A DNA stretch of 64,000 bases from Chionis minor (lineage: Eukaryota > Chordata > Aves > Charadriiformes > Chionididae). Location: positions 273,697 to 337,696 of the forward strand of contig VZSF01001345.1 in assembly GCA_013398295.1 (NCBI GenBank), in the 5' to 3' direction. Below are positions 13,951-25,837 of the stretch, one piece after another. Numbering within the stretch: the stretch's first letter is position 1; the number at the start of each line of letters is the position of its first letter. A program made the position numbers and the translations under genes. The notes under the pieces are model-generated. The model was not told the DNA's origin. It saw only the letters and a program-made list of their open reading frames with translations, and searched no databases.

Positions 13951-14520
13951 GTTAGAATCATAGAATCATTGAGTTTGGAAAAGACGCTAAAGATCATTGA
14001 GTCCAAGCATAAATGTAGCACTGCAAAGTCCACCACTACACCATGTCCCTAAGCACCACATCTACCCATCTTTTAAATACCTCCAGGGACAGTGACTCAA
14101 CCACTTCCCTGGGAAACCTATTCCAATTCTTAATACACCTTTCAGTGAAGAAATTTTTCCTAATTTCCAATCTAAACCTCTCCTGGCACAAAATAAGACC
14201 ACCTTCTCCTGTCCTATGGCTTGTTCCTTGGGAGAAGAGACCAGTCCCCACCTCTCTACAACCTCCTTTCAGATAGCTGTAGACAGCGATAAGGGCTCCC
14301 CTCAGCCTCCTTTGCTCCAGACTAAACAACTGCAGGCCCCTCAGCCGCTCCTCATAAGACTTGTTCTCAAGACTCCTCACCAGCTTCGTTGTTCCTCTCT
14401 GGAAACCCTCCAGGACCTCAATGTCTTTCTTGTAGTGAGGGGCCCAAAACTGAACACAATATTTGAGGTGGAGCCTCACCAGTGCTGAGTACAGGGAGAC
14501 AATCCCTTCCCTACTCATGG
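13951..14520 (-). mobile_element. CR1 LINE fragment, short 5'-truncated copy
   Basis: The 3' end is at about 13951, with two ATTCTATG-type units in reverse complement. A single frame stays open from 14518 to 14036 on the minus strand. It encodes the last ~160 residues of CR1 ORF2, including [40 protein letters not shown] and [12 protein letters not shown], and ends at the natural CR1 position RDMV-stop. The uninterrupted frame makes this one of the younger copies. It belongs with the 2.7-kb and 41.6-kb copies. The abrupt start near 14520 is the usual product of incomplete reverse transcription. Confidence 0.95.
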
Positions 14521-15589
14521 GATAGTAAGTGTAGATGAAGATTTTTGGGTTTTGTGACCAGTTTGTGTAATAGAAGCAAAACTTATAACTACTGAACTAT
14601 TGAGTTAGTAATTGGAGAGGAATAAATTATATATAGGGTCCAAAAACACCCAGTTAGTCCTACATGAAGAAACTAATAAGATGTATGTTAACAGTGAAGT
14701 TAACAGGTATACCAAGCCACCCACAACAATTTTTTTCTGCAAGCCTAACTCTTGGCAACTTGGTTTTTCCGACACAGCTTACGTATGCAATTTTTTCCCC
14801 TGCATTCAGTTCATAGTAACATCTCACTTGAAATGCCATAATAGTGTGGGAAAGAGAGCAGGAGCATCTCTAATTTATATAAAAAGCAATCTCAAGTTAT
14901 GTTTAAGCCAAATTACAGAACTCATGATTAAGAGTATTTTTAAAATTCATACTGGCTCACAGTATGCAAAGTAGTTTAGTTTTTATTTAGATTTGCTTTA
15001 CTTGCTTCTAATAATTAGAAAAATAATTGCGAGGAAAAAAAGGTCTTTTTGAGCAGTCTTCTATTTTCTTTCATAAAAATTCTACTGTGATTAACCCAAT
15101 TCTGTCTCAAATCAAGTATTTATAAACTCTAAATTGCAACAGTGTAACTTAACACAACTTAATACAGATTTTTACATCAGTTTTGCATCATCATATTTGT
15201 CCTCTCCTGGGCACTCACTTCAAAAGAACAGCAAATCACAAAATCTGTCACCAACTGAATAAAGCATAAAGGCTTAGAAGTTTGTTTCAATAACTTAAGT
15301 TTCTGTTACATTAATGAACATTACTGTGCTCAAACACACAGTGCGTCTTCAGAAGAAAGGTGCCTTGTGCAGCTCAAAATGACTACTGAGAAGACTCCCA
15401 CACTCTCAGAGATAAGGATTCCCATACTAAGTAGCAACAGCATCAATTCCTTCTAGCTCGGGGCTAGGAGGATTTCTGTTGCTCAGGAAATACACACTGA
15501 CTGCTTTGAAGTAACATCTGTGCTAATGGTTCACTCGTAATTTTGGAACCACTTCTCTGAAGTTGTTAAGTGCTTGCTACAGGATGCAT
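14521..15589. other. AT-rich single-copy DNA, no gene seen
   Basis: No repeat is recognised. An open stretch of 120 codons (14612-14974, plus) has no motif and a composition typical of random AT-rich DNA. Confidence 0.5.
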
Positions 15590-15677
15590 CAACAAGGAGG
15601 TGTCTTTGCCCATGGCAAGGGCATTGGAACTAGATGATCTTTAAGGTCCCTTCCAACCTAAATGATTCTATGATTAT
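15590..15677 (+). mobile_element. CR1 LINE 3' tail only (about 90 bp)
   Basis: Only the extreme 3' UTR is present. A 'ttggaactagatgatcttta' block and 'aggtcccttccaaccta' are followed by ATGATTCTATGATT at the end. Everything upstream of the last 90 bp is missing, making it a very strongly 5'-truncated insertion. Confidence 0.9.
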
Positions 15678-16399
15678 TTTGGACAAAGGTGCAGGCTTCC
15701 TTTATCCATATTTAACTAAACGTGAATCAGCTCTGAAATGAACTGAAAGTTGTATACGCAGAAACTTGGGCTCTCTGCTATGCTAACACAGTTACTCTAC
15801 CAAGTAGCTCATAGTACAGGCAGAGTGAGCCCACATCTGCTTGTATCAGACATACTGATTGGAGGAAAGAATAAGTACCTGAGAGGAATCAGGAATCTAA
15901 CAGTCTTTGTTAATCTGGCCTTTAACCTCTAAATACAAGGTTTGTACAAGTGTAATTTTATGATAAGCAAATCTGTCACATGCTTACATTGGAAGTTTAT
16001 GTGTAAATCCAGAGCAATACTTAAATGCCCTGATCCCCATAAACAGCCATGTCTGCTTTACCTCTAGATATTCTCTACTTCCATTATAATTTTTAAAACA
16101 AAATTAGACAGCTTCAAGTAACTAAGATGACACAAATGTGCTTCTCATTTTTATGAGTCCTACATGTCTGAGGAACCATGAAAGTACAATACTTGCCTTC
16201 TGTGCCTCGTACCATGAGATTCAGGGAGTTCCAATGGGAATGGTATTTATTGTTTACCAACAGACCTCAGGAAAGTCTCAGCTGAAAACAGGAGATCAGT
16301 ACCTGAGGACTTGGTTCTTCTTACTCTTAAACTTAAAAAAATGGAAAAGCTGAGATAAGAACATTTTTCTCTACAGAACTAATATAATTCTGATATTTT
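15678..16399. other. Single-copy spacer between two CR1 fragments
   Basis: This is ordinary AT-rich sequence with no open frame above 71 codons and nothing recognised. Confidence 0.5.
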
Positions 16400-17405
16400 T
16401 TTGGTGGCCTCCTACCACCTAGTTACGGTGCTAGTAGATAAAGGAAGAGCAGCTGACATCATATACCTGGACTTCTGCAAAGCATTTGACGCTGTCCCGC
16501 ATGACATCCTTGTCTCTAATCTGGGAAGACGTGGATTTGACGGATGGACCACCTGGTGGATAAGTAATTGGCTGGATGGTCACACTTGAAGTATTGCTGT
16601 CAACGGCTCGATGTCCAAGTGGAGACCAGAGACAAGTGGTGTCCCTCAGGGGTCGATATTGGGACCAATGCTCTTTAACATCTTTGCCAGGGACATGAAC
16701 TGTGGGATTGAGTGCACCCTCTGCAAGTTTACCAGTGACACCTGTGTGGAGTGATTAACAGGCTGGAGGGAAGGGATGTCAGGAGGGACATGGACAGGCT
16801 TGAGAAGTGGGCCCATGCCAACCTCATGAATTTCAAGAAGGCCAAGTGCAAGGTCCTGCACATGAGTCGGGGCATTCCCAAGCACAAATACGGGCTAGGC
16901 AGAGAATGGATTGAGAGCAGCCCTGTGGAGAAAGAATTGGGGATGTTGGGGAAAGCCAATGGTATCCTGGGCTGCATCAAAAGAAACGTGGCCAGCAGGT
17001 CAAGGAGGGTGATTCTCCCCCTCTACTCCACTCTTGTAAGACCCCACCTGGAGTACTGTGTCCAGCTCCGGGGTTCCCAACATAAAAAGGACATGGACCT
17101 GTTGGAGTGAGTCCAGAGGAAGGCAACAGAGATTATCAGAGGGCTGGAGCACCTCTCCCATGAAGACAGGATCAGAAAGTTGGAGATGTTCAGCCTGGAG
17201 AAAAGAAGGCTCCAGGGGAGACCTTACAGTGGCCTTCCAACACTTAAAGGGGGCCTACAGGAAAAGCTGACGAGGGACTTTTTATCGCGGAATGTTGTAA
17301 TAGGATGAGGGGTAATGGTTTTAAACTGAAAGAGGGTCAATTTAGATTGGATATTTGGAAGAAATTTTTCATGCTCAGGATGGTGAGGCATTCAACAGGT
17401 TCCTT
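16400..17405 (+). mobile_element. CR1 LINE fragment spanning the RT core, with the 3' end missing
   Basis: The element starts in the RT domain ([20 protein letters not shown] at about 16450-16510), continues through [15 protein letters not shown] and the 'gtccctcaggggtcgatattgggacc' region, then the C-terminal domain with [23 protein letters not shown]. The catalytic FADD box reads FTSD (16728-16739), so the first catalytic-pair aspartate is lost. About 50 bp expected between 16940 and 16960 (the segment after KELGML) are deleted. Frames break repeatedly (16401-16589, 16751-17110, 17058-17270). The sequence stops at about 17405 inside the block encoding the RHWNRLPRE motif, with no 3' UTR or octamers. 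Loss of the 3' end is unusual for a LINE and implies a later deletion. Confidence 0.93.
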
Positions 17406-20400
17406 CCTTTTTGTTCTTTTGTCAATTAATTGCAATGGTCAACATAGTACCTGTTACTAGAGAGAATCCATTTGGAGAGAAGGGAAAAAAAAAAAAAGCC
17501 CTGAATCAAAACCTGCTTTTATTTGCTGAAGAGGTCCATTCAGAGATACAGGGACTTGTGGATTTTACATGTCTCTTTAGACAAGTCCTGTAATCAAGTG
17601 TCTAGTAGCCAAAGAATTAGCAGATCCCACTGGATGAGGAGAGTGGGTGTTTCAAGCCGCAATTTGAGTATTCTGATGTGGGAAGATTAACTGTTCAATG
17701 GGAACAACTTGTTACTAGCAACATACTTAACACTATTAACCTGAATACAGCTATGTTCATAATGAAAATGAGAAAAACTGACTGGTTAAAAAATCTAGCA
17801 TTAAAAGCTGATCTTTCTCCAGTACAAAAAAGAGATCACTATACATACTTGTTAGTATCTGACTACAAAAGTTTTGCAGACTTGCACCAGATATAGTATT
17901 GACAACTGGTATAGATTTCTTGGCTTTCTAGAGATTTCTCTAAAAAACAGGCGTACAGACTTTTCCTCTGAAAAGCCTTGACTTATTGCCATTAAAAGAC
18001 AACTTTAATTATCATGGCCTTTCATTGTCATTATGTTGACTAGAAGTGCCTGAATTTCATTCTCACATGTTAGAGGACCCTTTACCTCTGCAGTTATAAT
18101 AGCAGAAATAGGTCAGGGAGTGGGTGCTCTGACTGTAGCAACTTTAATGGTGGCCTAGACAACTTAGAGTCCAAATCTATAAGATCTTGTCTACAAATGT
18201 AATGGCTTGAAAATGCTTCCTAGCAGAAAATTTTCAGTTTCTTAACTTGGCAAAACAAATCCCCAAGAAACATTTCTCTGTCTCCAGTTGATGTCAAAAA
18301 AATGGGGTTTTTTTAAGCTTTCTAAATTTCCTGATTCTGAAAAGTATATAATGGTAGACTTTGTGACTTAGGTTTGTGATTGGTCCTTTTGAGATTTCTA
18401 ATTTAGAAACTTTTCTCAGGAAAGTTGAAATTATATAAATAATTTTTTAATGTTATTTTTTAGATGACAAATTTGGTGCTCAGCTAGTACTGAAACTGTA
18501 ATTTTTAGGAGCTTTTTGTTAATTCACGACTTCTGGTTCATTCAATGTTTTAAACAATGGCGTAATTTTTGATAATGACTACTGGTCAGTCAAGTATGTT
18601 CCATTTCAATTTTGAAATGAGAAATCATGAAATTGACTGTCAAGGTGATTACAATAGAATGAACTTAGCTAGAGGTAATTATGGCATGAGATTGGCTATT
18701 CAGGCAGTTATTAACTAACTATATGAACATTTGGGAAAATTACGCATTTTCTCTGAATCTTAAAATTAATTTTCTTTACTCTGTGTATGCCCTATCTATG
18801 ATGTAGATTATTGTTCATTAATCTTTGTGCAAAGAATCTGTTACTTTGTGTTATATTTCTTTCCAGAATACCTCTTTCATTCCTTTCAGTAACTGACATT
18901 AATATGATTCCAACTGTTCATTTGCATAGGAGGTTACTTGTTGATTGTAACCAAAACAAGGAGATTAAGTTATGGCACGTTTGGAAGTTTGCACGTGACA
19001 GCAAAAGCTTGTAAGAGCTAAACTAAACCACGTTTTTTTGTTTTCATTCCAACCTTTAAGCAGCATAAGTGGAATGTGTTATAGAAATAGTGATACATAG
19101 TTTTGAAGTTATGTGTTGATAATTTCAACTCCCTAGTTTTAGGTAATCTCTACAATGAAATAGATGTTATTCCTGCAAAGAATCTGCTTTAATTTTAGCA
19201 TGTGTTCTCCCCCGACACCCCTGACCTCTATGAAATAACAGTTTAGATCTATCCATGTGTTTGATTGAAAATATAACCTTTAGTTAAATAAATAAAAGTG
19301 GTTACATTTATGACTGAATGAATCTTTAGAAACAAGCTGCATTGTCATATGAAATTAGAATAGTCAAAACTGTTTAAAAAGAATCAAGGAATTTGAAAAT
19401 ACATAAAAAACTTCTATTAGTTCTAAATTTAAAATTGTTTAGTACGAATCAGACACTGGGATGTTATGTTGCTGAGCAGCCCAGATAGTGACCCCTAAAG
19501 GTTAGGAACTACTTGCCAAACCTACCTTGTTGGAAAAGAATACACTATGGATAATCAGTCTATTGCATCGAGATGCTCTACATATGCTTTCTTAGAAGCT
19601 TGGACTCTTGCTGCAACAATATGTGATTTGGGAATGGTTGCATTTGAGAGAGAAACTGTCAGGAATTAATATTTTAGCTGCACTAATTCAAGTTGCTCAG
19701 GATATCTGATTTATATACAACTCTGTTCCAAACCTGTTGAAAGACCTTTTAAATAGTGTTACGGTGCACCGTACAGTTCCATGAAACACTGAACATGTAG
19801 CTTAGCGGTGTGTGTCACCACTTGTAAAATTCCTTCTCTGAGAAGATTCATGTTGTGCTAGCTGTTATATTTCTCAGTAGTAAAAAAACCCTGAACTATT
19901 AAGCAGTGTTCTGGCCTGAAGTTTTGAATAAGACTTCACCGTGAAGTAGCAGCGGCCTTAAAAAGACTATATATACAGACAAAATTCTTGTGTCTGTCAA
20001 GACCTGTGGAAAGTACTGGCAGCAGAGATTAAAGACAGAATGTATGAAGATTAGGCAAATCAGTTTATTGTCAGAATTCTTTTTTTGAGCAAAAGAACAT
20101 TATTCACTTCAAAACATCTGTAACTTTTTTAACTTAGTAAATGATTGTTTAAAAGTCTTCAATACTACATGGCCATTCTATAATGATGTGACTGAACTCT
20201 GTCTGGGGTAGGAGAAGCAAGTCCGGTAGTATTGCGAAAAGAGAAGTTTGATACAAGGAGATGTCATGGTTGTTTAAGTAAATTCATTACATTTATTGAA
20301 ATAAATACAGTCCTGTTGATGTGTTAACAAAATGGTGTTCCAAGGGGGAGGTGGAAGCGGCACAGATCTAGCAGAAATTAAGAATTGATTTCTATTCATC

Positions 20401-23400
20401 ACTGTTGTCCTTAGACCAGCCTTCAAAAAGAAATGTTATTGTTCTGTTACTGTTACTCCTATGTAATGTTATATTCAGGCTGCATCTATGTGTTGACTCC
20501 CATTTCAAATATTGCTGATAATATCTGTGAAAACTGAATAAACTAACATTAGGCACTACATACCTTTCCCTTGAAATTCAAATTCATGAGCAATATATGA
20601 GTGTGACTGATTTTGAATGCAGAGGTCATGTATCTATCGGAAAACTTAATGTGAACTTTATCTTTCCTTCACTGTGCAGGAATGTAGAAAATTTCACACA
20701 TGCAAATCTACCAATTCACAGAAAGCATAGAGAAAATGCTGTATATATGGGACAAAAAAACCCAAAAAAATCCTTCCTGGGAATTTCCTGTTTTTTATTG
20801 AGGCTGATATTATTTCAGGGAACAGTGGGATTGGAACAACCTGGCAAACTTTCATTTTCAATGAAATTTTCCAGTTTGGCACAACTGACCCAGAAGGTCC
20901 ACTAGGTGAACCATATTCTAGACAGGTTTTCTGACAATTGTGACCATCTTTCTTCCTTGCAGCCAGTCTACCAGACTGGTTTGGGCTTCTGGGGCCTTTG
21001 CCAAGTAGTTTTTCTGTGCACTGGCATATGCCAAATGGTAAATATCTAGGTTTATTTGGAATTAAGAATTTGATGGCAGAATAAGATTTTGATATCTGTC
21101 CTGTTCTAATTTCAGTTGTTTCCTAGGTATTAAAATTCTTAAATTACAGATAGTATAGATATATTATTCACTTTTACTGTGAACTACCTTGCTTTTGCCA
21201 ATGATTACAGCAGTTTTGCTATGCAAAAACATGTATCTACTTCTCCTGCTGCAGGAGGTAACATTCTGGTATAGAAAGGTAACTGGATATTTTTCACATG
21301 TGTGAAAGGTTGTGGTAAAGGTTACCACCAAAGATGAAAATACTGTCTTGACACATAAAGAAAGCCATATACCATCTGCTTTCACTGGAATTATTGTCCT
21401 TTGCTAACTAGCATGTGTAAACTAACATACAAACAAAATCTTTTTCCCTTTGTAAGAAGAGATGAAAAGCTTCCACGCATTTTATTTAATAAAATTGTAG
21501 AAGCTCATTTCCAAGTCATAATTAAATAATAGTGATTTTATTTTATTTATTTATTTAATTTAATTCTGTTTGGACACTTACCAAGGAAGCTGGGCAGCAG
21601 AGCTGGCAAGCTAAGGAATGTTTCTACTCCCCTAAAGAACTTACACATCAAAACTGATCCAGCCATGGCAAGTAGGGGTTCATAAATGAAAACAAGAGAA
21701 GAGGGGTAGGTTTACAATAGTATGTGGTTATTTAGTAAGGTATGCCCATATCTGAGTTGGTTTTGTTTTACTTATTTTTGTAGTTTGAGTCTTTTGAGGG
21801 CTTAGAGAGCATGAACTTTATATGAACTATGGTTTTCTTGGATGCCTGATGGCTAAGCTGCAAGGCTCTCAAGCTGCATGTAATTGAAAAGACAACATAT
21901 ATTGGTGTGTCAGGAAACATCACTTACATCATTTTATGCTGCATTTAGATCTTAAAGAAACTTATCAACAGACATTCCCTTAGGTCTAGAATAGCCATTA
22001 TGAATGGGCTCTTACAAACAAGTGAACAAAAATGCATTTCTGACTTTTTTCTTCACTATTTTCTTCTCTGGAAAACAAATTCTAGTAAAGTCAATGGAAA
22101 ATTAGAACAAGTTTTTTATTGTGGTTAACAGAGCATGTTTTCAGTAGTAACTAGTGCTTAACTTTGTGTTCAACATTTTAGGTTGGGGACAGGGAATGGA
22201 GAAGATGACTCTCTTTTTCTTTAATCATACTTTAATTACCATAGCTGCATAAATAGGGGGAAGAAGAGCAGCATGCTTGCTTTTCCAAGTATGCAAACTC
22301 TGACATTCTGCAAAACATTTTCCTAACAGATAATGCTTAGTAGGACTCTAAAAGTCTTTGCAAAACTGCAGAGCTGTACTTCTAAGATCCAAAAGGTGAA
22401 CGGTATCATCTGTCTCCTTGTTTCCTCAATAGAATAAACCTTTAGCTCTTTGAGAGTTTTAAAATTAAGCAGATGTCAAGTAGAACCCCTCAGTAGTTTT
22501 CAGAAGTGTCTTAAGACAGCACAGACCTAAGAGTGGTCAGAAAGTTGCAAGATTACACAGGCTGTGTAATTATACAGGCTGTGAGATCTGACTCTCCTTT
22601 GTTAAGGCTGACAAATTTGGAATGGCAAATGTCTTTCTCAGAAAATGTCTGCGTTAAACACTTTTACTGTCAGAACATAAATGATATCAGGTATGTTTTC
22701 TTACTGATAGTTCCTTAAAAAATACTTTAAAAAAAAAAAAAAAAGAAAAAAAAGATGGCAAACATTCTCAGCAACAGAGCAACCAAAGGACTGAACGTTG
22801 TTTTGCTGGGGATGATACAGTTCAGTTTCTCACCAGGGAAAAGTTGAATTTAGCTTAATCTAATCTGATGATTTTTCTGGGCATGTTTTGCTGATACTAC
22901 AGGTGTGTAAGACAGGGTCTTAACCATGCTGGGGCTGACTGATTTATGGAGAAGGAAGTGGCAACTAAATGGTTTGCCCTTTCACCTCTTACAAAGCGTC
23001 ATCCAGCATATGGTACAATAGTATCATATTGGTGGTTCCTCTTTTCTGCTTGCTCCTTTAAAAAGTTAGTCCAGAATGAGTCATGAAAATAATTTGAATG
23101 AACATCCAACCTTATGGACAGAAAATCCTCTAATGATTAATTGAAGCTTAACTTCCTTTTGAGGCAGCACCCACTGTCTTGGTACCTTGATGACGCTTCT
23201 AATGAGCCATCCAGACCTCACTAACAGAAATCAGAAATATTGTGAAGAGAGAACACTAAACAAATACTTGACACTAAGCAACTTGTACACAGTAGATGAT
23301 ACTATGAAAGTATTACTTCTCTGCCTTGCCTGACACTTTTGATTTATGGACTAAATAATAACCAAAGAGAAGTGACCACAAAAAGGGTATCTGATGGTTG

Positions 23401-24672
23401 GTTTCAGGATTACATCAATAGCCTTACGTGACAATGACTTTTTTCTGAATGACATATATTCTCTAACTTTTTCAAATTTGGCTCATTCACATACCCCAAA
23501 ACAGTTGCAAATGCCTCGTTCATCAAGTATGTATAATCAGCAAAAAGTCTGATAGTATCAATGGGGATGTTACTTTAAAGTATGGTTCATTTGATTTGGT
23601 TCTTGTATGTATGGTTCTTGATTTAAAGTCTTAACTGAGACATTTCACATTGTGTACCAAGAATATGCTATTAAACTTAGTAACAAGCATTTAGAGGTAA
23701 CCTGCCACCTGATATACTTCTTAATATGTAAACATAAAGCTGCTTAGCTTGGAGTATTCTGCTGAAGTTATTTTTCAAATTGCTTTGGGGGGGAGGGGAA
23801 CCACAAATAAACCACTAAAACCCTAAAACTTCAATTCTTCTATCACCCCAGTTTTCACAAGTGTAGAAGTGTTTAATAACCCCTGTAATATTAACTTGCC
23901 TCTGTACTATTTCATTACTTATTTGTTTTCCTAAAGTATGGTCTGTATGATACAGAATTTGTTCAACCTTTCCAAACTCTCAGAGATCCCACAGTTGAAT
24001 AGTGGGGGATATTTTTTTTATCCTCGTGGGAAGCAGTGGTTTAGAAATAGCTTCATCAGCTGTATCCATTTCAAGTACAACTGCAGGAGCTTGCTGTCAG
24101 CAGGAAACAGAACCAGACATTACCAGTTCTTAGTTTCCTTACCTCATAAGCACTGCAGCAAGCCAGATCTCAGGGTGTTACTGAAGTCTCTAGGAAAACA
24201 TCAAAGAAATTGGCACTCCACGGTGACCGTAAAGCAAAAACAATAAGAAAACCAGAACTCTTTGCAGGTTGGCAGTAGTTACTACTGCAAACCTCTTTAG
24301 CTCTGTAAATAACCATCTGACTTATAAGTAATTTCTGTTTATTTTGGTTTTAAGCAGCAAATGAGTGATACACTTCATGCGTGACAGCTTTTTTTTAATA
24401 CTCTCTAGTTTTAAGCATGTACTTAGTACTTAAAATCTTAAGGGATTTATACTTGAATTCAGAATATTTTCAAGAGAGCGGTGGAGAAATCTCAGGAAAT
24501 AGTCTATTTATGAGCCTGAAATGGCAGCATTTCCAGGTAAAAGAAACTCAAAACTGTGATTAAACACTCAAAATGCCAGGTGCTTTTCTAAAGCTTTAGA
24601 AACACGATCCACATTGTGATTTTCCAGAATGTCTAGAATTATCTGGTTAGTGATTTATTTATTTTTTTAACT
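17406..24672. other. Long AT-rich single-copy stretch, no confirmed gene
   Basis: Nothing repeat-like is recognised except simple-sequence runs: an A-rich run near 17485-17500, a TTTA-rich patch near 21536-21565, and a poly(A) run near 22729-22752. A small tandem/hairpin arrangement (acacaggctgtg units) occurs near 22552-22583. Open frames are short and motif-free. A 72-codon frame at 17678-17896 has a protein-like composition but no recognisable domain. Confidence 0.5.
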
Positions 24673-24844
24673 TTGCAATGAAACTTAATACACAGGCTTT
24701 ATTGTTATAAAGTGATGTTATTGTTACAGGGGATGCAATGACCTTAAATTTGGGAAAGTTTTGAAGTTAAGTGGAAAATAAGTTCCAACTTTAATATAGT
24801 TTTATTGACTGTAGGTCATGCCCACCTAATTGAGGGTGGGGGGA
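24673..24844 (+). repeat. 172-bp direct repeat, left copy
   Basis: This copy is nearly identical (7 mismatches counted by eye over 172 bases) to 25666-25837, at a fixed offset of 993 bp and in the same orientation. Both begin at 'ttgcaatgaaactta' and end in a G-rich tract. It is non-coding and matches no transposon I know. The left copy runs into GGGTGGGGGGAGGGTGGG (24834-24851), a tight G-quadruplex motif. Confidence 0.93.
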
Positions 24845-25665
24845 GGGTGGGAAGTAAAGCAAATGCAGATCAACTGAGGTGAATAACACTTCGTGCAATG
24901 TCATAAAGGATGGAAAAGAATTAATAGAAAAACAGAGAACTATGAAGTGGATTCACTCTGAGGTCACTAAAACTTTTCTTGAAGGAAGAAGTATGTAGGT
25001 ATGAAGTTGCTGACAGAATTTAAAGGAACCCTCCGGAGATTTTCTTTATGTTACTTTCTTTGCAGGAAAAAACAGGTGTGTGGTTATGGCATTTGTTAGT
25101 GTATAATGTGTTTCAGTTGAACTACAGGGCTGTAACGGAAGTTCAGTGGCACTTAATAGTATGAAAGGTGAGGACGTGAACTTAAAACTAGCTCTTGAAT
25201 TTCTGCTGTTTATTTGGAGCTTATATCCTGAAATTAAAAAAATACAGACCTGAATGTGATAAGTGAACCCAAAATAAACATGTAACACAGACGCAGGAAG
25301 GGCAAAAGAAATTCAATTATCAGATGAAATAGAGGTGGTATTGTCAACATGATCTAAAAGTCATGAAACCTTGTCCGCCATGTGTCCATCTGAGCTGTAA
25401 TAAGTGCAATGATGGCTGCGAACAGTAGTTCTCCTGTGAGCTCCTACAAAGTGTGGCATAGTCAGATAAAGCCCGTGCTGAAAAGGAGCAATGTCTTCTG
25501 CAGAAAAGGAATCCTCAGAAAACTGGAGTAACTAAGGAGGGGGGAAAAACCTACTAACGATCAATGCAATGTTTTATGAAAACAAATGAGTATAACCTAG
25601 TGATTGATGAAGTTAGACAAGAGATTCTTTCTAAAGTATCTAAAGGCCCTGCTACTGGGAGAAGG
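24845..25665. other. Spacer between the two 172-bp direct repeats
   Basis: These 821 bases of AT-rich DNA show no gene and no similarity between the two halves. Confidence 0.5.
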
Positions 25666-25837
25666 TTGCAATGAAACTTAACACATAGGCTTTATTGTTA
25701 TAATGTGATGTTATTGTTACAGGGGATGCAATGACCTTAAATTTGGGAAAGTTTTGAAGTTAAGTGGAAAATAAGTTCCAACTTTAATATAGGTTTATTG
25801 ACTGTAGGTCATGCCTACCTAATTGGGGGTGCGGGGA
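25666..25837 (+). repeat. 172-bp direct repeat, right copy
   Basis: This is the partner of 24673-24844. The substitutions are scattered, and two of the seven lie in the terminal G-rich tract, where an inserted C and other changes break the G-run pattern. The roughly 96% identity suggests a fairly recent local duplication or a gene-conversion event. Confidence 0.93.

Noticed and set aside
14612..14974. 120-codon plus-strand open frame
   Set aside because: No motif, and K/N/T/I-rich as expected for AT-rich non-coding sequence.
17678..17896. 72-codon frame with protein-like composition
   Set aside because: Starts at GTG, has no recognised similarity and no splice-site support; kept only as a note in the spacer entry.
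22729..22752. Poly(A) run that might be a retrogene tail
   Set aside because: No coding or UTR-like sequence and no target-site duplication could be paired with it; treated as simple sequence.
24463..24536. 74-nt splice-flanked open segment (reads YFQESGGEISGNS...)
   Set aside because: The acceptor has a poor pyrimidine tract, and segments of this quality are expected by chance in a window this size.
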